Shown: positions 19,301-30,455, numbered from the stretch's first letter. The stretch: DNA of 64,000 bases from Pseudonocardiales bacterium (GCA_019241525.1 JAFAWY010000147.1:91884-155883), one strand, 5' to 3'. Notes: generated by a model from the sequence alone, not told the origin. Program-made: numbers and translations.

Positions 19301-20847
19301 AACAGCTGGGTGAAGTAGTCGTACAGCGGCCGGGGTTGCTCGGAGAATGGGGCTAGCGGGGCGTCGTTGCCCATCGAGCCAATTGGTTCGGCACCGGTCA
19401 GCGCCATCGGTGTCAGCAGCACTGCCAGTTCCTCCTGGGTATAACCCAGACTCTGCTGGCGGCGCACCATCGAGGCATGGCTGGCTACCTCGCGCTCGCG
19501 CTCGGGCAGATCCTCCAACCGCACCAGGCCTTGCGCGACCCAGTCGGCATAAGGATGCTCGGCGGCGAGCTGACCCTTGATCTCGTCGTCGCTGACGATC
19601 CGGCCGGTCGCGGTGTCGGCGAGGAACATCCGGCCCGGCTCCAACCGCCCCTTGCGCACCACGGTGGCCGGATCGATGTCCAGCACGCCGACCTCGCTGG
19701 CCAGCACCACCAGGCCGTCCTCGGTGACCCAGTAGCGGGCCGGGCGCAGGCCGTTGCGGTCGAGCACGGCGCCGATGACGGTGCCGTCGGTGAACGCGAT
19801 CAGGGCAGGTCCGTCCCAGGGCTCCATCAGCGTGGAATGGAATTCGTAGAACGCCCGGCGGCCCGGATCCATCTCGGTGTGGTTCTCCCACGCCTCCGGG
19901 ATCATCATCAGCACCGCGTGCGGCAGCGGGCGCCCGCCCAGGTGCAACAGCTCGAGCACTTCGTCGAACGAGGCCGAGTCGCTTGCGTCCGGGGTGATGA
20001 TCGGGTAGATGCGTTCCAGATCACCGGGAATGAGATCGGTGGCGAGCATGCTTTCTCGGGCACGCATCCAGTTCCGGTTGCCACGTAGGGTGTTGATCTC
20101 ACCGTTGTGGGACACGAAGCGGTACGGGTGCGCCAGCGGCCACGAGGGGAACGTGTTGGTGGAAAACCGGGAGTGCACCAGTGCCAGCGAGCTGGTGACC
20201 CGCTCGTCGGACAGGTCGGGATAGAAGCTCACCAGCTGTTCTTCGGTGAGCATTCCCTTGTAGACGATGGTGCGCCCGGACAGGCTCGGGAAGTAGACAT
20301 CAAGGTCATGCTCGGCGCGCTTGCGCACGCAGTACACCAGCCGCTCCAAAGCCAGCCCTGACTCGTTGCCGTTACCCGCGAGGAATAATTGGCGGAATCG
20401 GGGCATCGCCGACAGCGCGGTCGGCCCGACGCCTTCAGGATTGACCGGAAGCTCGCGCCAGCCGAGCACGCGCATGCCCTCTTGGGTGGCGATAGCCTCG
20501 ATGCCGCGCATGACCTCAGCGCCGGCAGCGTCATCGTCAGGCAAGAAAGCGGTACCCACCGCGTACTGGCCCGGTGCGGGTAGCGCGAAATCGACCACCT
20601 GCCGGAAAAAGTCGTCGGGGACCTGGAACAGGATCCCGGCGCCATCACCGGTATCAGGCTCGCCGCCCCGGGCACCGCGATGCTCCAGGTTACGCAGCGC
20701 AGTCAGTGCATTACGAACGATGCCGTGATCACGATGACCGGCAAGGTCGGCCACGAAGGCAACCCCGCATGCATCATGATCATATGCCCGGTCATAAAGA
20801 CCTTGCTGGCGGGGGCTCGACCCTTCTGGCAGGTGGTTAGCGCTCAC
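16300..20847 (-). CDS. gltB: Glutamate synthase large subunit
   Basis: 1515 residues from GTG 20847, chosen because GGGAGG lies six bases upstream and the N-terminal Cys then follows a short propeptide ([11 protein letters not shown]); the frame extends upstream to 20910. Domains in order: class II glutamine amidotransferase headed by that Cys, central domain, FMN-binding synthase barrel ([37 protein letters not shown]), the cluster cysteines in [15 protein letters not shown], and the glycine-rich beta-helix GXGXG domain. The usual propeptide cleavage would expose Cys as the nucleophile. Upstream DNA holds a palindrome that may be a nitrogen-control site. Confidence 0.95.
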   Translation of the reverse strand: MSANHLPEGSSPRQQGLYDRAYDHDACGVAFVADLAGHRDHGIVRNALTALRNLEHRGARGGEPDTGDGAGILFQVPDDFFRQVVDFALPAPGQYAVGTAFLPDDDAAGAEVMRGIEAIATQEGMRVLGWRELPVNPEGVGPTALSAMPRFRQLFLAGNGNESGLALERLVYCVRKRAEHDLDVYFPSLSGRTIVYKGMLTEEQLVSFYPDLSDERVTSSLALVHSRFSTNTFPSWPLAHPYRFVSHNGEINTLRGNRNWMRARESMLATDLIPGDLERIYPIITPDASDSASFDEVLELLHLGGRPLPHAVLMMIPEAWENHTEMDPGRRAFYEFHSTLMEPWDGPALIAFTDGTVIGAVLDRNGLRPARYWVTEDGLVVLASEVGVLDIDPATVVRKGRLEPGRMFLADTATGRIVSDDEIKGQLAAEHPYADWVAQGLVRLEDLPEREREVASHASMVRRQQSLGYTQEELAVLLTPMALTGAEPIGSMGNDAPLAPFSEQPRPLYDYFTQLFAQVTNPPLDAIREELVTSLQAQLGAQPNLLVANEDSCRRIVLPFPVLDNDELANIIHINDDGEWPEYQSYTVRGLYDVHGGGQALVARINEIRLEVSKAVTDGARLIVLSARGVDADHASIPSLLLTGAVHHHLVREKTRTQVGLIVEAADAREVHHIALLIGYGAAAVNPYLAMATVEDLVGRGLLDGIDAKTATRNLIKALGKGVRKTMSKMGVSTVASYTGAQIFEAIGLGPEVIDSCFTGTTSRLGGVGFDVLAEEVARWHGRAFPRDGVHAPHRELAMGGDYQWRRDGEAHVFNPQTVFKLQHSTRAGRYEIFKDYTRLVDDQSQRLMTLRGLFTFQEGVRPPVPLEEVEAVESIVKRFATGAISYGSISKEMHEVLAIAMNRLGGKSNTGEGGEDADRYTPDPNGDLRRSAIKQVASGRFGVTSEYLVNADDLQIKISQGAKPGEGGQLPGTKVYPWIAKTRYSTPGVGLISPPPHHDIYSIEDIKQLIHDLKNANPRARVHVKLVSEVGVGTVAAGVAKAYSDVVLISGHDGGTGASPLSSIKHAGTPWELGLAETQQTLIANKLRDRIVVQTDGQLKTGRDVVIAALLGAEEYGFATAPLVVSGCIMMRVCHLDTCPVGVATQNPVLRAKFTGKAEYVVNFFEFIAQEVREYLAALGFRTLEEAIGRTEMLDVRQALEHWKASGLDLSPILHVPPEVGPDTPRHRIREQDHGLDKALDNTLIALAEGALADGSPVHLDLPVRNVNRTVGTMLGYELTRRWGGVGLPDNTIDITLTGSAGQSFGAFLPHGITLRLIGDANDYVGKGLSGGRITVRPHREAQFIAEHNIIAGNVILYGATGGEMFLRGIVGERFCVRNSGALAVVEGVGDHGCEYMTGGQVVVLGPTGRNFAAGMSGGIAYVLDLMIGRVNQEMVDLDPLTDEDRAFLADVVARHHAETGSAVAHALLADWDTAVDRFSKVMPKDFKRVLAAQAAAQRDGRDVNEAIMEAAHG

Positions 20848-21172
20848 GAGCACCCTCCCGTCGTCTCGATTTACCCACTCGATACACGCATCGGGACGAC
20901 GTGTACCCATCTGCGGTAATCCGCAGATTACCTCAGCGGGTTACCAAGTCGTTATCACTTGTGAGGCGCCACCCCCGAAGGCGCGAAGACTAGGCCGCGC
21001 GGTAGCCCCCGGGGGTACCAGAAAGCCGTCCCTGGTGTCTTGAGCTGCTGGGTTGCCATGATACCCAGTGGGGGTGCAGGCCAGGGGCTATTCCGTAGCG
21101 TGATCTTTACATGAACGACCCCGACGGAACTCCCGGCATTCGCCCAAATGGGATAGAAGGGGGAACATCACC
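20848..21172. promoter_or_regulatory. Divergent promoter region of gltB and the TenA-like gene, with a palindrome
   Basis: 325 bp without a gene. A perfect palindrome GGTAATC-CGCA-GATTACC lies at 20915-20932, 68-85 bp upstream of the gltB start. Just beyond it the leftward strand reads ATAAC-n6-GTAAC, reminiscent of the spaced half-sites bound by actinobacterial GlnR, although the match is loose. Regulation of gltBD by a nitrogen regulator is plausible. I could not pick -10/-35 boxes with confidence. Confidence 0.4.
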
Positions 21173-21826
21173 ATGCAGGCGCAGGCGCTATGCGCAGGGA
21201 TCCGCCGGGACCTGGCTGATGTCGAGGAACGCATCAAAGCCAACTCCTGGTTGGCCGAGCTGTCGGCCGGGCGGCTATCGACCGGAGCGTTGCGCGCCTT
21301 CGCCGGGGAACAACTGCAGATCATTCCCAGTGATCTGCGCAGCTTCGAGATGCTCGCCCAGCGGTTTGCCGCCGATCCAGCCCACGACTACTTCGCCGGC
21401 TTGGCCGCGGGGGAGCACATCGCACTCGGCGAGTTGGATGCCTTTGCGGCCGCTGTCGGGTTCGATGATGCAGCACAGCGGGATTACGAGCCGGTGCCAG
21501 GTTGCCAGGTGTACCCCTCTTACGTGGCTCGCCTGGCTCGTGATGGCACCGCAGCGCAGGTCGCGGGTGCCTTTCTGGTGAACCTGGATGCCTGGGGCAG
21601 ATGCTGCGCTCGAATGGCTGACGCGTTGCCGGTGAACTACCAGCTCAGCCAGGCGGACTGTGCCTTCTTCAGACACTTCGCCGGACCGGCGACCGAGCTG
21701 GAGCTGGCCTGCCTGGCGGTGATCGACGCCGAACTGGCACACGGCGCGGACCCGACTGGGATCGCCCGGGCCGCTCGGCTGCTGCAGGCCTACGAACTGC
21801 TCTTCTGGGACAGCTTGCCGCGTTGA
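21173..21826 (+). CDS. TenA/haem-oxygenase-fold family protein
   Basis: 217 residues, almost entirely helical, with the layout of the TenA/THI-4/PqqC superfamily: LSTGALRAFAGEQLQIIPSD in the second helix and YFAGLAAGEHIALGELDAF in the next. GGGGGA precedes ATG 21173. TenA proteins hydrolyse aminopyrimidines in thiamine salvage, but no thiamine genes are nearby and the catalytic cysteine region cannot be placed with certainty, so enzyme activity is unproven. It is divergent from gltB across a regulatory region and may form a unit with the NUDIX-like and exonuclease genes downstream. Confidence 0.6.
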   Translation: MQAQALCAGIRRDLADVEERIKANSWLAELSAGRLSTGALRAFAGEQLQIIPSDLRSFEMLAQRFAADPAHDYFAGLAAGEHIALGELDAFAAAVGFDDAAQRDYEPVPGCQVYPSYVARLARDGTAAQVAGAFLVNLDAWGRCCARMADALPVNYQLSQADCAFFRHFAGPATELELACLAVIDAELAHGADPTGIARAARLLQAYELLFWDSLPR

Positions 21827-21932
21827 ACACGGTCGAGTCCCATCCGGGAAGGCCCCGGGGTGGGGACGGGTCCCCCGTCTGGGTGCAGAATCGTGGCCCC
21901 AGTCGGGTGGGCCGGAAGGGAGAGGTGATCGG

Positions 21933-22529
21933 ATGACCCCGCCACCGGAGATCCGGGCTGCACTGCGGCGCTTCCGGCGCCGCCGCGTCCGGCGCTGGGG
22001 CGCCGAGCGAGCCACGCTGGCGGTGACGGTGGTTTCCACCTGCGACGGCCCAGCCGTGCTGCTCACCCGGCGGATCGACGCCCTCAGTACGCGCGCGGGC
22101 CAACTCGCGTTGCCCGGGCAGTGGGCGCGTCGCTGGGAGTCGGTGCCGGCTGCGGCGCGCGGGCAACTCGCCGATCAGTTCGGGATCCACCTGCCACCGG
22201 AGGCGGTGCTCGGGCTGCTTGACGACTACGTCATTGACGACTTCAGGACCGGGGCGCCACAAGTGATCACACCCGTGGTGCTCTGGGCGGGCGAGTACAC
22301 CGGGACGGCTGGCGTCATCGTGGTCCGGTTGGCCGATCTCGACGCCGAGCCGGTGTTCGTGTCCAGCGCCGACGCCGGCCGCCCGGAGATCCGGTTACCG
22401 CTGCACGGCGAGTGGCTGCACGCGCCGGCGGCGGCGGTGCTGCACCAGTTCTGGGAGGTGGTGTGCGCATCAGCGCTGCACCCGGGCCGCGATAGCGTAG
22501 TGAGGTGCGGCTGGCGACCTGGAACGTGA
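21933..22529 (+). CDS. NUDIX-fold protein with a degenerate NUDIX box
   Basis: 198 residues. The fold is suggested by AVTVVSTCDGPAVLLTRRID and AGQLALPGQWARRWESVP followed by AAARGQLADQFGI, which lines up with the NUDIX helix of CoA-pyrophosphatase relatives. The canonical R-E-x-x-E-E core reads RGQLADQFG, so the metal-binding glutamates are missing and hydrolase activity is doubtful. Its 3' end overlaps the exonuclease III gene by 25 bp. It may be a sensor or an inactivated housecleaning enzyme. Confidence 0.55.
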   Translation: MTPPPEIRAALRRFRRRRVRRWGAERATLAVTVVSTCDGPAVLLTRRIDALSTRAGQLALPGQWARRWESVPAAARGQLADQFGIHLPPEAVLGLLDDYVIDDFRTGAPQVITPVVLWAGEYTGTAGVIVVRLADLDAEPVFVSSADAGRPEIRLPLHGEWLHAPAAAVLHQFWEVVCASALHPGRDSVVRCGWRPGT

Positions 22530-23356
22530 ATTCGGTGCGGTCACGGTTGCCTCGCCTGCTGCCTTGGCTGGATGCTCGCTCACCGGACGTGGTGTGCCTG
22601 CAAGAGACGAAATTGCCGGCGGATGCCTTTGACGAACTGGTCCGGCCGGTGCTGATCGAGCGTGGGTACGACGTCGCCCACCACGGCGACGGCCGGTGGA
22701 ACGGAGTGGCTATCGCCTCCCGGGTCGGCCTGGACGATGTCGTCGCGGGTTTGACCGATGAGCCGGCCAATCCCGTTGGACCCACTCCGGACGTCGAGGC
22801 GCGGGCGGTCAGCGCCACCTGCGCAGGATTACGGGTCAGCTCGGTGTACGTGCCCAACGGGCGCAGCCCCGACGACCCGCACTACCTCTACAAACTGGAC
22901 TGGCTGGCCGCGTTGCGCGCCACTATCGCCGCTGGGGATCCGGCGTCCACCGTGGTCTGTGGCGACATGAACGTCGCACCGACCGACGCCGACGTCTACG
23001 ACCCGGCTGCATACATTCGATCCACCCATGTCACACCGCCGGAACGCGAGGCGCTGCGCGCGCTGGGGCTACGCGATCTGGTGCGAGAACGCTGGCCCGA
23101 TCAGCGGATCTTCACCTACTGGGATTATCGCGCCGGCATGTTCCACCAGGACCTGGGGATGCGCATCGACCTGGTGCTGGCCGGTGACGCCGTCGCGGCG
23201 CGGACCTGCGCAGCCTGGGTGGACCGCCAGGCCCGCAAAGGTACCGCGCCCAGCGACCACGCCCCGGTCATCGTCGACCTCGACGAGGCGCCCGACGGCG
23301 ACTGCGGGCCCGTCGTCCCACCGCCGTCGGCGCCCCGCCGCGTGGCGCGCCGCTGA
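22505..23356 (+). CDS. xthA: Exodeoxyribonuclease III / AP endonuclease
   Basis: 283 residues from GTG 22505, inside the end of the preceding gene. A complete EEP-family AP endonuclease: LATWNVNSVRSR, VVCLQETKLP, WNGVAIASR, VYVPNGRSPDDPHYLYKLDW, CGDMNVAPTDADVYDP, the FTYWDYRAGMFHQDLGMRID segment and APSDHAPVIVDL. It incises abasic sites and removes 3' blocking groups in base-excision repair. The C-terminal 20 or so residues are a proline/arginine-rich tail. Its stop is 8 bp from the convergent cbbX stop. Confidence 0.92.
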   Translation: MRLATWNVNSVRSRLPRLLPWLDARSPDVVCLQETKLPADAFDELVRPVLIERGYDVAHHGDGRWNGVAIASRVGLDDVVAGLTDEPANPVGPTPDVEARAVSATCAGLRVSSVYVPNGRSPDDPHYLYKLDWLAALRATIAAGDPASTVVCGDMNVAPTDADVYDPAAYIRSTHVTPPEREALRALGLRDLVRERWPDQRIFTYWDYRAGMFHQDLGMRIDLVLAGDAVAARTCAAWVDRQARKGTAPSDHAPVIVDLDEAPDGDCGPVVPPPSAPRRVARR

Positions 23357-23364
23357 CCGTGATG

Positions 23365-24420
23365 CTAGTCCGCTAGCGAGTCATCGCTGGCCAACGGGTC
23401 ATCGCTGTCCGCGGACGAATCCGAGTTGGCAAAGACCCGGCTCCCGCGAAAATCCTCTGGGAGCAGGGTAGTGAGCTCGTCCTTACCGACCGTTTGCTCA
23501 GCACCCATCAGCCGGCTCGCGTGCCGCAGCCGGGCCCGCTCGATCGCGTTGCGGACGCTGCGGGCATTGGCGAACCGGGGCTGTTTCATGCGACGATCCA
23601 GGTACTCCCGGAAGGTTTTCTCCGCCTCTGGGCTGAACTGGTAACCCTCGGCCCGGATCATCAGCTTACCGATATCGTCCAATTCATCGAGCGTATAGTC
23701 GGGAAAATCAATGTGGTGCGCGATGCGAGAGCTCATTCCCGGGTTGGACACGAAAAATGAATCCATCCGGTCTTTGTAGCCGGCCAGAATCACTACGAGG
23801 TCCTCCCGTTGGTTCTCCATTACCTGAAGAAGGATCTCGATGGTTTCCTGCCCGTAGTCGCGCTCGTTGTCCTCCCGGTACAGGTAATAGGCCTCATCGA
23901 TGAACAGGACGCCGCCCATCGCGCGCTTGAGGACTTCCTTGGTCTTGGGCGCGGTGTGGCCGACGTACTGACCGACGAGATCGTCGCGGGTCGCGGAGAC
24001 CAGGTGCCCGCGGCGCAGGTAGCCCAGCCGGTACAGTAAATCTGCCATCCGCATCGCGACCGTGGTCTTACCGGTGCCCGGGCTTCCGGTAAAGCACATG
24101 TGCAGACTGGGCCGCGAGGTCGACAGGCCGAACTGGGCGCGTGCCCGGTCAACCAGTAACAACGCGGCAATCTCGCGGATCCGATTCTTGACCGGGGCCA
24201 GCCCGACCAGCTCGGAGTCCAGCGCGCTGAAAACATCATCGATGCCGGTCTCCGCGCGCTCCTTGGCGAGATCGATCTTGGCATCCGGTGCCAACGTTTC
24301 TTTCTTTTCGGCCTCTTCCGGTGACTCCGGCCCGGCGGAATTACCGCCGGGCCGGGACATCCCGAAATTCATGCGAGACGCGGGTATCTTGCTACCCGGT
24401 AAGCGATCGGGAGGTGTCAT
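23365..24420 (-). CDS. cbbX: RubisCO activase CbbX (AAA+)
   Basis: 351 residues, third gene of the cbbLSX operon; its ATG overlaps the cbbS stop in ATGA. The AAA+ core has Walker [10 protein letters not shown], the conserved [20 protein letters not shown] pore-loop region, Walker [14 protein letters not shown] and the [16 protein letters not shown] segment characteristic of red-type CbbX. It remodels inhibited form I RubisCO by pulling on the large-subunit C-terminus. A charged N-terminal extension of about 60 residues and an acidic Ser/Asp-rich tail are longer than in proteobacterial CbbX. Confidence 0.95.
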   Translation of the reverse strand: MTPPDRLPGSKIPASRMNFGMSRPGGNSAGPESPEEAEKKETLAPDAKIDLAKERAETGIDDVFSALDSELVGLAPVKNRIREIAALLLVDRARAQFGLSTSRPSLHMCFTGSPGTGKTTVAMRMADLLYRLGYLRRGHLVSATRDDLVGQYVGHTAPKTKEVLKRAMGGVLFIDEAYYLYREDNERDYGQETIEILLQVMENQREDLVVILAGYKDRMDSFFVSNPGMSSRIAHHIDFPDYTLDELDDIGKLMIRAEGYQFSPEAEKTFREYLDRRMKQPRFANARSVRNAIERARLRHASRLMGAEQTVGKDELTTLLPEDFRGSRVFANSDSSADSDDPLASDDSLAD

Positions 24421-24845
24421 TTGTGCCCGTTGTACCGTTCGCCGTGCGGCTGGTCAGCCACGTAGGGGTGCAGCGTGTAGCGGATGGTGCGGTCATGCCA
24501 TTCCTGGCGGTCCAGCCGGAAGCCAGGTTCCTCCGACGGCCGCTGCACGATGAACGACAGCGCGGTGGTCTGTTTGCCGTAGCTCGCGTCGTAGGCATTG
24601 AGCCTGATGTAATGCTCCGGTTTCGCCTTGCGACACGCGTTGACCTCGGCGAGCACGCCAGCGGCGTCCTCCAGGTCGAACATCGGCAGTCCCCACATCT
24701 CCCAGTAGACGTTGCGGGGATGCGGGTCGTCGGTGAACTCCACCGAGCATGGCCACCCGTTGTCCAGCGCGTACTGGATCTGTTTGCGGATTTCGTCGTC
24801 GGTTAAATCGGGGAGATAGGAAAAGGTCCCCTGGGTAATATGCAT
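24417..24845 (-). CDS. cbbS: RubisCO small subunit (form I, red type)
   Basis: 142 residues. Starts [19 protein letters not shown], with [33 protein letters not shown] and the C-terminal extension ([20 protein letters not shown]) that forms the beta-hairpin typical of red-type enzymes and caps the central channel of the hexadecamer. It is 27 bp downstream of cbbL and overlaps cbbX by four bases. With CbbL it fixes CO2 onto ribulose-1,5-bisphosphate. Confidence 0.95.
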   Translation of the reverse strand: MHITQGTFSYLPDLTDDEIRKQIQYALDNGWPCSVEFTDDPHPRNVYWEMWGLPMFDLEDAAGVLAEVNACRKAKPEHYIRLNAYDASYGKQTTALSFIVQRPSEEPGFRLDRQEWHDRTIRYTLHPYVADQPHGERYNGHK

Positions 24846-24872
24846 TGTGGATACTCCAATCAGAACACCCAG

Positions 24873-26440
<1,568 letters not shown>

Positions 26441-27391
26441 GTGACCACAGAATCCCGGTTGCGTACTTTGGTGGCCCTGGCGGCCACCGGATCGGTGCGG
26501 GGCGCGGCGAGCCGCTTGACGGTCACCGAGTCCGCGGTCTCGGCGTCGATCGGAGCGCTGGGCAGGGAACTGGGTGTGCCACTTGTCGAGCCAGTAGGTC
26601 GCGGGCTGCGGCTGACTGCGTCCGGCACCGTCTACGCCCGGTACGCGCGCCGGGTCTTGGGGCTGCTGGACGAAGGCGCTGCTGCTGCCGCCGCCGAGCT
26701 CGACCCGGAACGGGGCCGGCTGCGGCTGGCCGCGGTCACCACCGCCGGAGAGCACTTGCTGCCGGCCCTGCTGGCCGATTTCCGCCGCCAGCACCCCGGG
26801 CTCGCGCTGGCCCTGGAAGTGGCGCCCAGTGCGCAGGTCTGGGACCTGATCGGAGCTCACGAGGTCGATCTGGTCATCGCGGGCGCTCCCCCCTCCGGAG
26901 CTGAGGCCAGCGTGGTCGCCACCAAGCCGAACGAACTCATCGTGGTCGCGGCACCCTCGGTCGCGGAAGCCTTCGACTGGGCGAACACGCCATGGTTGCT
27001 CCGAGAACAGGGGTCAGCTACCCGCACCAGGGCCGAGTCCTACCTCAAAGCCCAGCATGTCGCGCCACCACGCTTGGTACTCGGTTCCAACGGTGCGGTG
27101 GTGGCCGGCGCGGTCGCTGAGCTGGGCTGCACGCTGGTGTCCCGAGATGGCGTCGCCGGTGAGCTGGCCGATGGACGGCTGGTGCAACTACCCCTGCCGG
27201 GCACTCCGATGCGGCGACCATGGCATGCGGTGGTCGGCTCCCACTCTGGTGCCGCCACGCGGTTGTTCGTCGGACACCTGAGATCATCCGGCTGGCGGGC
27301 ACCCGGTACTCGGGATGCCGCGTCACCCGTTCCAGGCATCAACGGTGGTACGCCGCGCCGGGCACGGTTTAGGGTCAATGACACTGTCTAG
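26441..27391 (+). CDS. cbbR: LysR-family transcriptional regulator, CbbR-like
   Basis: 316 residues from GTG 26441; a longer frame to 26366 would use operator DNA. The N-terminal winged helix (LRTLVALAATGSVRGAASRL, TESAVSASIGALGRELGVPL) is followed by a periplasmic-binding-like effector domain (RLAAVTTAGEHLLPALLADF onward). Its position divergent from cbbL is the classical arrangement for CbbR, which senses Calvin cycle metabolites and activates cbb genes. About 30 extra C-terminal residues (PVPGINGGTPRRARFRVNDT) are not typical of the family. Confidence 0.82.
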   Translation: MTTESRLRTLVALAATGSVRGAASRLTVTESAVSASIGALGRELGVPLVEPVGRGLRLTASGTVYARYARRVLGLLDEGAAAAAAELDPERGRLRLAAVTTAGEHLLPALLADFRRQHPGLALALEVAPSAQVWDLIGAHEVDLVIAGAPPSGAEASVVATKPNELIVVAAPSVAEAFDWANTPWLLREQGSATRTRAESYLKAQHVAPPRLVLGSNGAVVAGAVAELGCTLVSRDGVAGELADGRLVQLPLPGTPMRRPWHAVVGSHSGAATRLFVGHLRSSGWRAPGTRDAASPVPGINGGTPRRARFRVNDTV

Positions 27392-27439
27392 GGTCAATGC
27401 GGGCGGCGCAGATGGGGTCGCCGCCGTGGAGGGAGAGTC

Positions 27440-28426
27440 ATGAACGAGGCGCTGCACGAAACCGCTCGAACGATGGTGAGCCGGCCGCGCGGCATCCTCG
27501 CCGCTGACGAGAGCATCGGCACTATGTCTTCTCGGCTGGAGAAGGCCGGCGTGGAAGTCAGTGCGGAAAACCGGCGAGCCTATCGCGAGATGCTCGTGAC
27601 CACGCCGGATCTCTCGCGCGGAATCAGCGGGATCATCATGTCGGACGAGACTTTCAACCAGAAGATGTCCGACGGGAACACTTTCCCGCTGGCCGTGCAC
27701 AATCTGGGCATCCTGCCCGGGATCAAGGTAGACACCGGCGCCAAGCCTCTTGCCCTGTCGCCGGACGAGAAAATCACCGAGGGCCTTGACGGGCTGCGCG
27801 AGCGGTTGAAGGATTACGTCTCCCGCGGCGCCCGGTTCGCCAAGTGGCGTGCGGTGATCATCATCGGCGACGGCTTGCCGACCCGCAACGCGTTGCACGC
27901 CAACGCCCACGCGCTGGCCCGGTACGCCGCGCTATGCCAGGAAAACTGGTGCGTGCCCATCGTCGAGCCGGAAGTGTTGATGGATGGCGATCACACCATC
28001 GAGCGATGCGCCGACGTCACGCGGGCCACGCTCGAAGAGGTGATGGCGCAGCTGGAACTGGCGGGTGTGGATTTCGCCGGCACCGTGCTCAAGCCCAACA
28101 TGGTCGTGCCCGGCAAAAAGTCCGGCCAGCAAGCCAGCCCCGAGGAGGTCGCTGAGGCAACCGTGTCAGTGCTGCGCGCGGCGCTGCCCGACTCGCTGGC
28201 GGGGGTGGCATTCCTGTCCGGCGGGCAGTCACCGGAGGAGGCCACCGCGAACCTGGCCGCCATGCAGAAACACGACACCCCCTGGCCGTTGACCTTCTCC
28301 TTCGGGCGCGCCTTGGTCGACCCGGCGCTCAAGGCATGGCACGGCGAGGCCAGCCTGATCAAGGAAGGTCAGCAGGCATTGTTCAGCCGGGTTGAGCCCA
28401 ACTCTGCTGTGCTGGTCAACGCTTAG
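27440..28426 (+). CDS. Class I fructose-bisphosphate aldolase
   Basis: 328 residues with GGGAGAG before ATG 27440. The eukaryote-like class I family is recognisable from GILAADESIGTMSSRLE, FAKWRAVI with its conserved Lys, IVEPEVLMDGDH, and the Schiff-base Lys in GTVLKPNMVVPG; the FLSGGQSPEEATANL phosphate-binding region is present. It makes fructose-1,6-bisphosphate and probably sedoheptulose-1,7-bisphosphate in the Calvin cycle. Located 48 bp after cbbR and likely part of the same CO2-fixation block. Followed by a long hairpin. Confidence 0.92.
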   Translation: MNEALHETARTMVSRPRGILAADESIGTMSSRLEKAGVEVSAENRRAYREMLVTTPDLSRGISGIIMSDETFNQKMSDGNTFPLAVHNLGILPGIKVDTGAKPLALSPDEKITEGLDGLRERLKDYVSRGARFAKWRAVIIIGDGLPTRNALHANAHALARYAALCQENWCVPIVEPEVLMDGDHTIERCADVTRATLEEVMAQLELAGVDFAGTVLKPNMVVPGKKSGQQASPEEVAEATVSVLRAALPDSLAGVAFLSGGQSPEEATANLAAMQKHDTPWPLTFSFGRALVDPALKAWHGEASLIKEGQQALFSRVEPNSAVLVNA

Positions 28427-28440
28427 CAGCTATCCGCAAC

Positions 28441-28486
28441 GGTGATGTCGCCGAGTTCGCCGTGGGGACTGCTCGGCGGCATCACC
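28441..28486. terminator. Long hairpin between convergent aldolase and response-regulator genes
   Basis: GGTGATGTCGCCGAG (28441-28455) pairs with CTCGGCGGCATCACC (28472-28486) through 15 pairs including one G-U wobble, with a 16-base loop. It lies between two convergent genes, so it probably acts as a bidirectional terminator, although no T-run follows. Confidence 0.6.
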
Positions 28487-28494
28487 CGGGTCCG

Positions 28495-29154
28495 TTAGCG
28501 ATACAGGCCCTCACGCAACGCCGTCGCTACCGCCGCGGCGCGGTCGGCCACGTCCAGCTTGCGATAGATACCCCGCACGTGGCTTTTGACAGTCTCCTCG
28601 CCCACCACCAGCTCGGCGGCGATGGCCCGGTTGGATGCGCCGGCCACCATCAGGGACAGCACCTCGCTCTCCCGCTGGGTCAGGCCTAGCCGTGCGCCGG
28701 GCCAAAACTCGCCAGCCTGCAGGCGGGCAGCCGATGCGCCCGCCCGGGCGGCCAGCCCGGCGTCGATGACGATCGTGCCGGCATATGCCCTCAGCAAATG
28801 CTCGACGAGCTCAGGACCATCGATCCGTTTGAGCAGGTAGCCGGCGGCGCCGGCCTGCATGGCTTGGAAAAGGTACTGCTCGTCGTCGTACACGGTGAGC
28901 AGTACCACCCGGCGCCCGGGGGCATCCCGGACAAGCTCGCGGCACAGGTCCAACCCGCTTTGCCCGCCCAACCGCACATCGGCCAGCACGATGTCCGGGT
29001 TCAACGTGGCTATCACCTGGCGCGCGGTCGCCGCATCACCGGCTTCGCCGACCACCTGGACCTGCCCGGTAAACCGGCTAAGCATCGCTTTCAAGCCGGT
29101 GCGCACCATCTCATGGTCATCGACCAGCACGACACGAAGCGGCTGGCCATCCAT
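28495..29154 (-). CDS. NarL/FixJ-family response regulator, orphan
   Basis: 219 residues. Receiver domain with the acidic pair in VVLVDDHEMV, phospho-acceptor Asp in DIVLADVRLG, Thr in VVLLTVYDDE and Lys in GYLLKRIDG; C-terminal LuxR helix-turn-helix (LTQRESEVLSLMVAGASNRAIA, VKSHVRGIYRKLDV). No sensor kinase is adjacent. It sits inside the Calvin cycle block between aldolase and phosphoribulokinase, on the opposite strand to both, so a role in controlling autotrophy is possible but unproven. Confidence 0.85.
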   Translation of the reverse strand: MDGQPLRVVLVDDHEMVRTGLKAMLSRFTGQVQVVGEAGDAATARQVIATLNPDIVLADVRLGGQSGLDLCRELVRDAPGRRVVLLTVYDDEQYLFQAMQAGAAGYLLKRIDGPELVEHLLRAYAGTIVIDAGLAARAGASAARLQAGEFWPGARLGLTQRESEVLSLMVAGASNRAIAAELVVGEETVKSHVRGIYRKLDVADRAAAVATALREGLYR

Positions 29155-29302
29155 GTGCCGAGTGTAATGAGCCCAGCTGACGTGGTGGGACAGGCGGCCA
29201 GATTGCAGGGGGTCCCCCTGCCAATCCCTCCAGGAGGGGACGCCGGAACGGCATTGGCGCGCTTAGGGTCAGTCACGGTCTGGAACAGAAATGGGGTGTG
29301 TC

Positions 29303-30241
29303 GTGCCCGACAAGTTGTTGCGAATGGAGCGCGCCGGGTCCAGTGCGTCGCGGCCGGTGATGCTCGCGATCGCCGGTGACAGCGCTGCAGGGAAGACGAC
29401 CCTGACTAAAGGCCTGGTGGATGCGCTCGGTGCCCATCGCATCACCTCGCTGTGCGTCGATGATTACCACCGCTATGACCGGGTCGAACGCAAAAGCCTG
29501 CCGTTCACCGCGCTGCACCCGGATTGCAACTACGTCCAGATCATGGAGCAGCACCTGCAGTTGCTGGCCACCGGCCAGCCGGTACTCAAACCGGTCTACG
29601 ACCACGACACCGGCAAGCTCACCAGGCCCGAACTCATCGAGCCCACCGAGTTCGTGATCGTGGAAGGACTGCTGCCGCTGCACACCCGGTTGGCGCGGGC
29701 ATGCTTCGACATCACCGTCTACCTTGATCCTCCCGAGCACATCCGCCGCGAATGGAAGGTCAAGCGGGACACCACCAAGCGCGGGTACACGCCCGAGCAG
29801 GTGCTGGCCGAACTCGACAAGCGAGAGCCCGAGTCCGAGGCATTCATCCGCCCGCAGCGCTCCGCGGCCGATATCGTGGTCCGTTTCGGCCCGATCGAGC
29901 AACGCCATGACCCGCCGGATACGCCGTTGTCGGCAGAGCTGACACTGTGCCCGACGATCCGCCACCCTGACCTGACCCACGTGTTCCGGGAGACCGACCG
30001 GCGCGCCATGCACCTGCGGTTGGCTCGGGACGAGATCGGCAGGCCAGTGGAACAGCTGCACATCCACGGTTATGTACCTCGGGAAGAAAGCCAGCTGCTG
30101 GAGAAGGCGATCTGGGCGGAGCTGGACACCGAGACCGAGCTGCCCTCCTCGCTGGGCCACATCGGTGACAGCGCCCGCAGCGAGCCGCTGGCGATTACTC
30201 AGCTGCTACTGCTCTACCACATGCTGGATTCAGTCCGCTGA
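29303..30241 (+). CDS. prk: Phosphoribulokinase
   Basis: 312 residues from GTG 29303, which has GGGG six bases upstream; ATG 29291 in the same frame lacks a ribosome-binding site. P-loop IAGDSAAGKTTLTKGL, the substrate segment CVDDYHRYDRVERK, PVYDHDTGKL, VIVEGLLPLHTRL and VYLDPPEHIRREWKVKRD identify it. It phosphorylates ribulose-5-phosphate to the RubisCO substrate and, with RubisCO, defines a functional Calvin cycle. It is a single rightward gene after the divergent response regulator. Confidence 0.93.
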   Translation: MPDKLLRMERAGSSASRPVMLAIAGDSAAGKTTLTKGLVDALGAHRITSLCVDDYHRYDRVERKSLPFTALHPDCNYVQIMEQHLQLLATGQPVLKPVYDHDTGKLTRPELIEPTEFVIVEGLLPLHTRLARACFDITVYLDPPEHIRREWKVKRDTTKRGYTPEQVLAELDKREPESEAFIRPQRSAADIVVRFGPIEQRHDPPDTPLSAELTLCPTIRHPDLTHVFRETDRRAMHLRLARDEIGRPVEQLHIHGYVPREESQLLEKAIWAELDTETELPSSLGHIGDSARSEPLAITQLLLLYHMLDSVR

Positions 30242-30436
30242 GCCGCATTCTCGGTATCACCTTGCAATTGTCGTCGAGGTTGGCCGAGTTGTTGACGGCA
30301 GTAGCTGATCCATCGCTGACCGCAGCCGTTCGGTGATGTCCGCACCTGCGTGGTGATCGCGGGATGCGGCCTGCCAACAAATTGTCGGCCACGCTAATCG
30401 ATGAGTACTGGTGACGCCCTGGACCTTTGCTCCGTA

Positions 30437-30455
30437 TTAAGTTAGCCTTCCCTAA
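30437..30455. promoter_or_regulatory. Iron box (putative IdeR/DtxR operator)
   Basis: TTAAGTTAGCCTTCCCTAA matches 16 of 19 positions of the IdeR/DtxR consensus TTAGGTTAGCCTAACCTAA, and AAGTTAG (30439-30445) and CTAACTT (30452-30458) form a perfect inverted repeat. It lies 36 bp before ATG 30491. Binding of Fe(II)-IdeR here would repress the downstream membrane protein and reductase under iron-replete conditions. The remaining 30242-30436 shows nothing else I can name. Confidence 0.75.
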
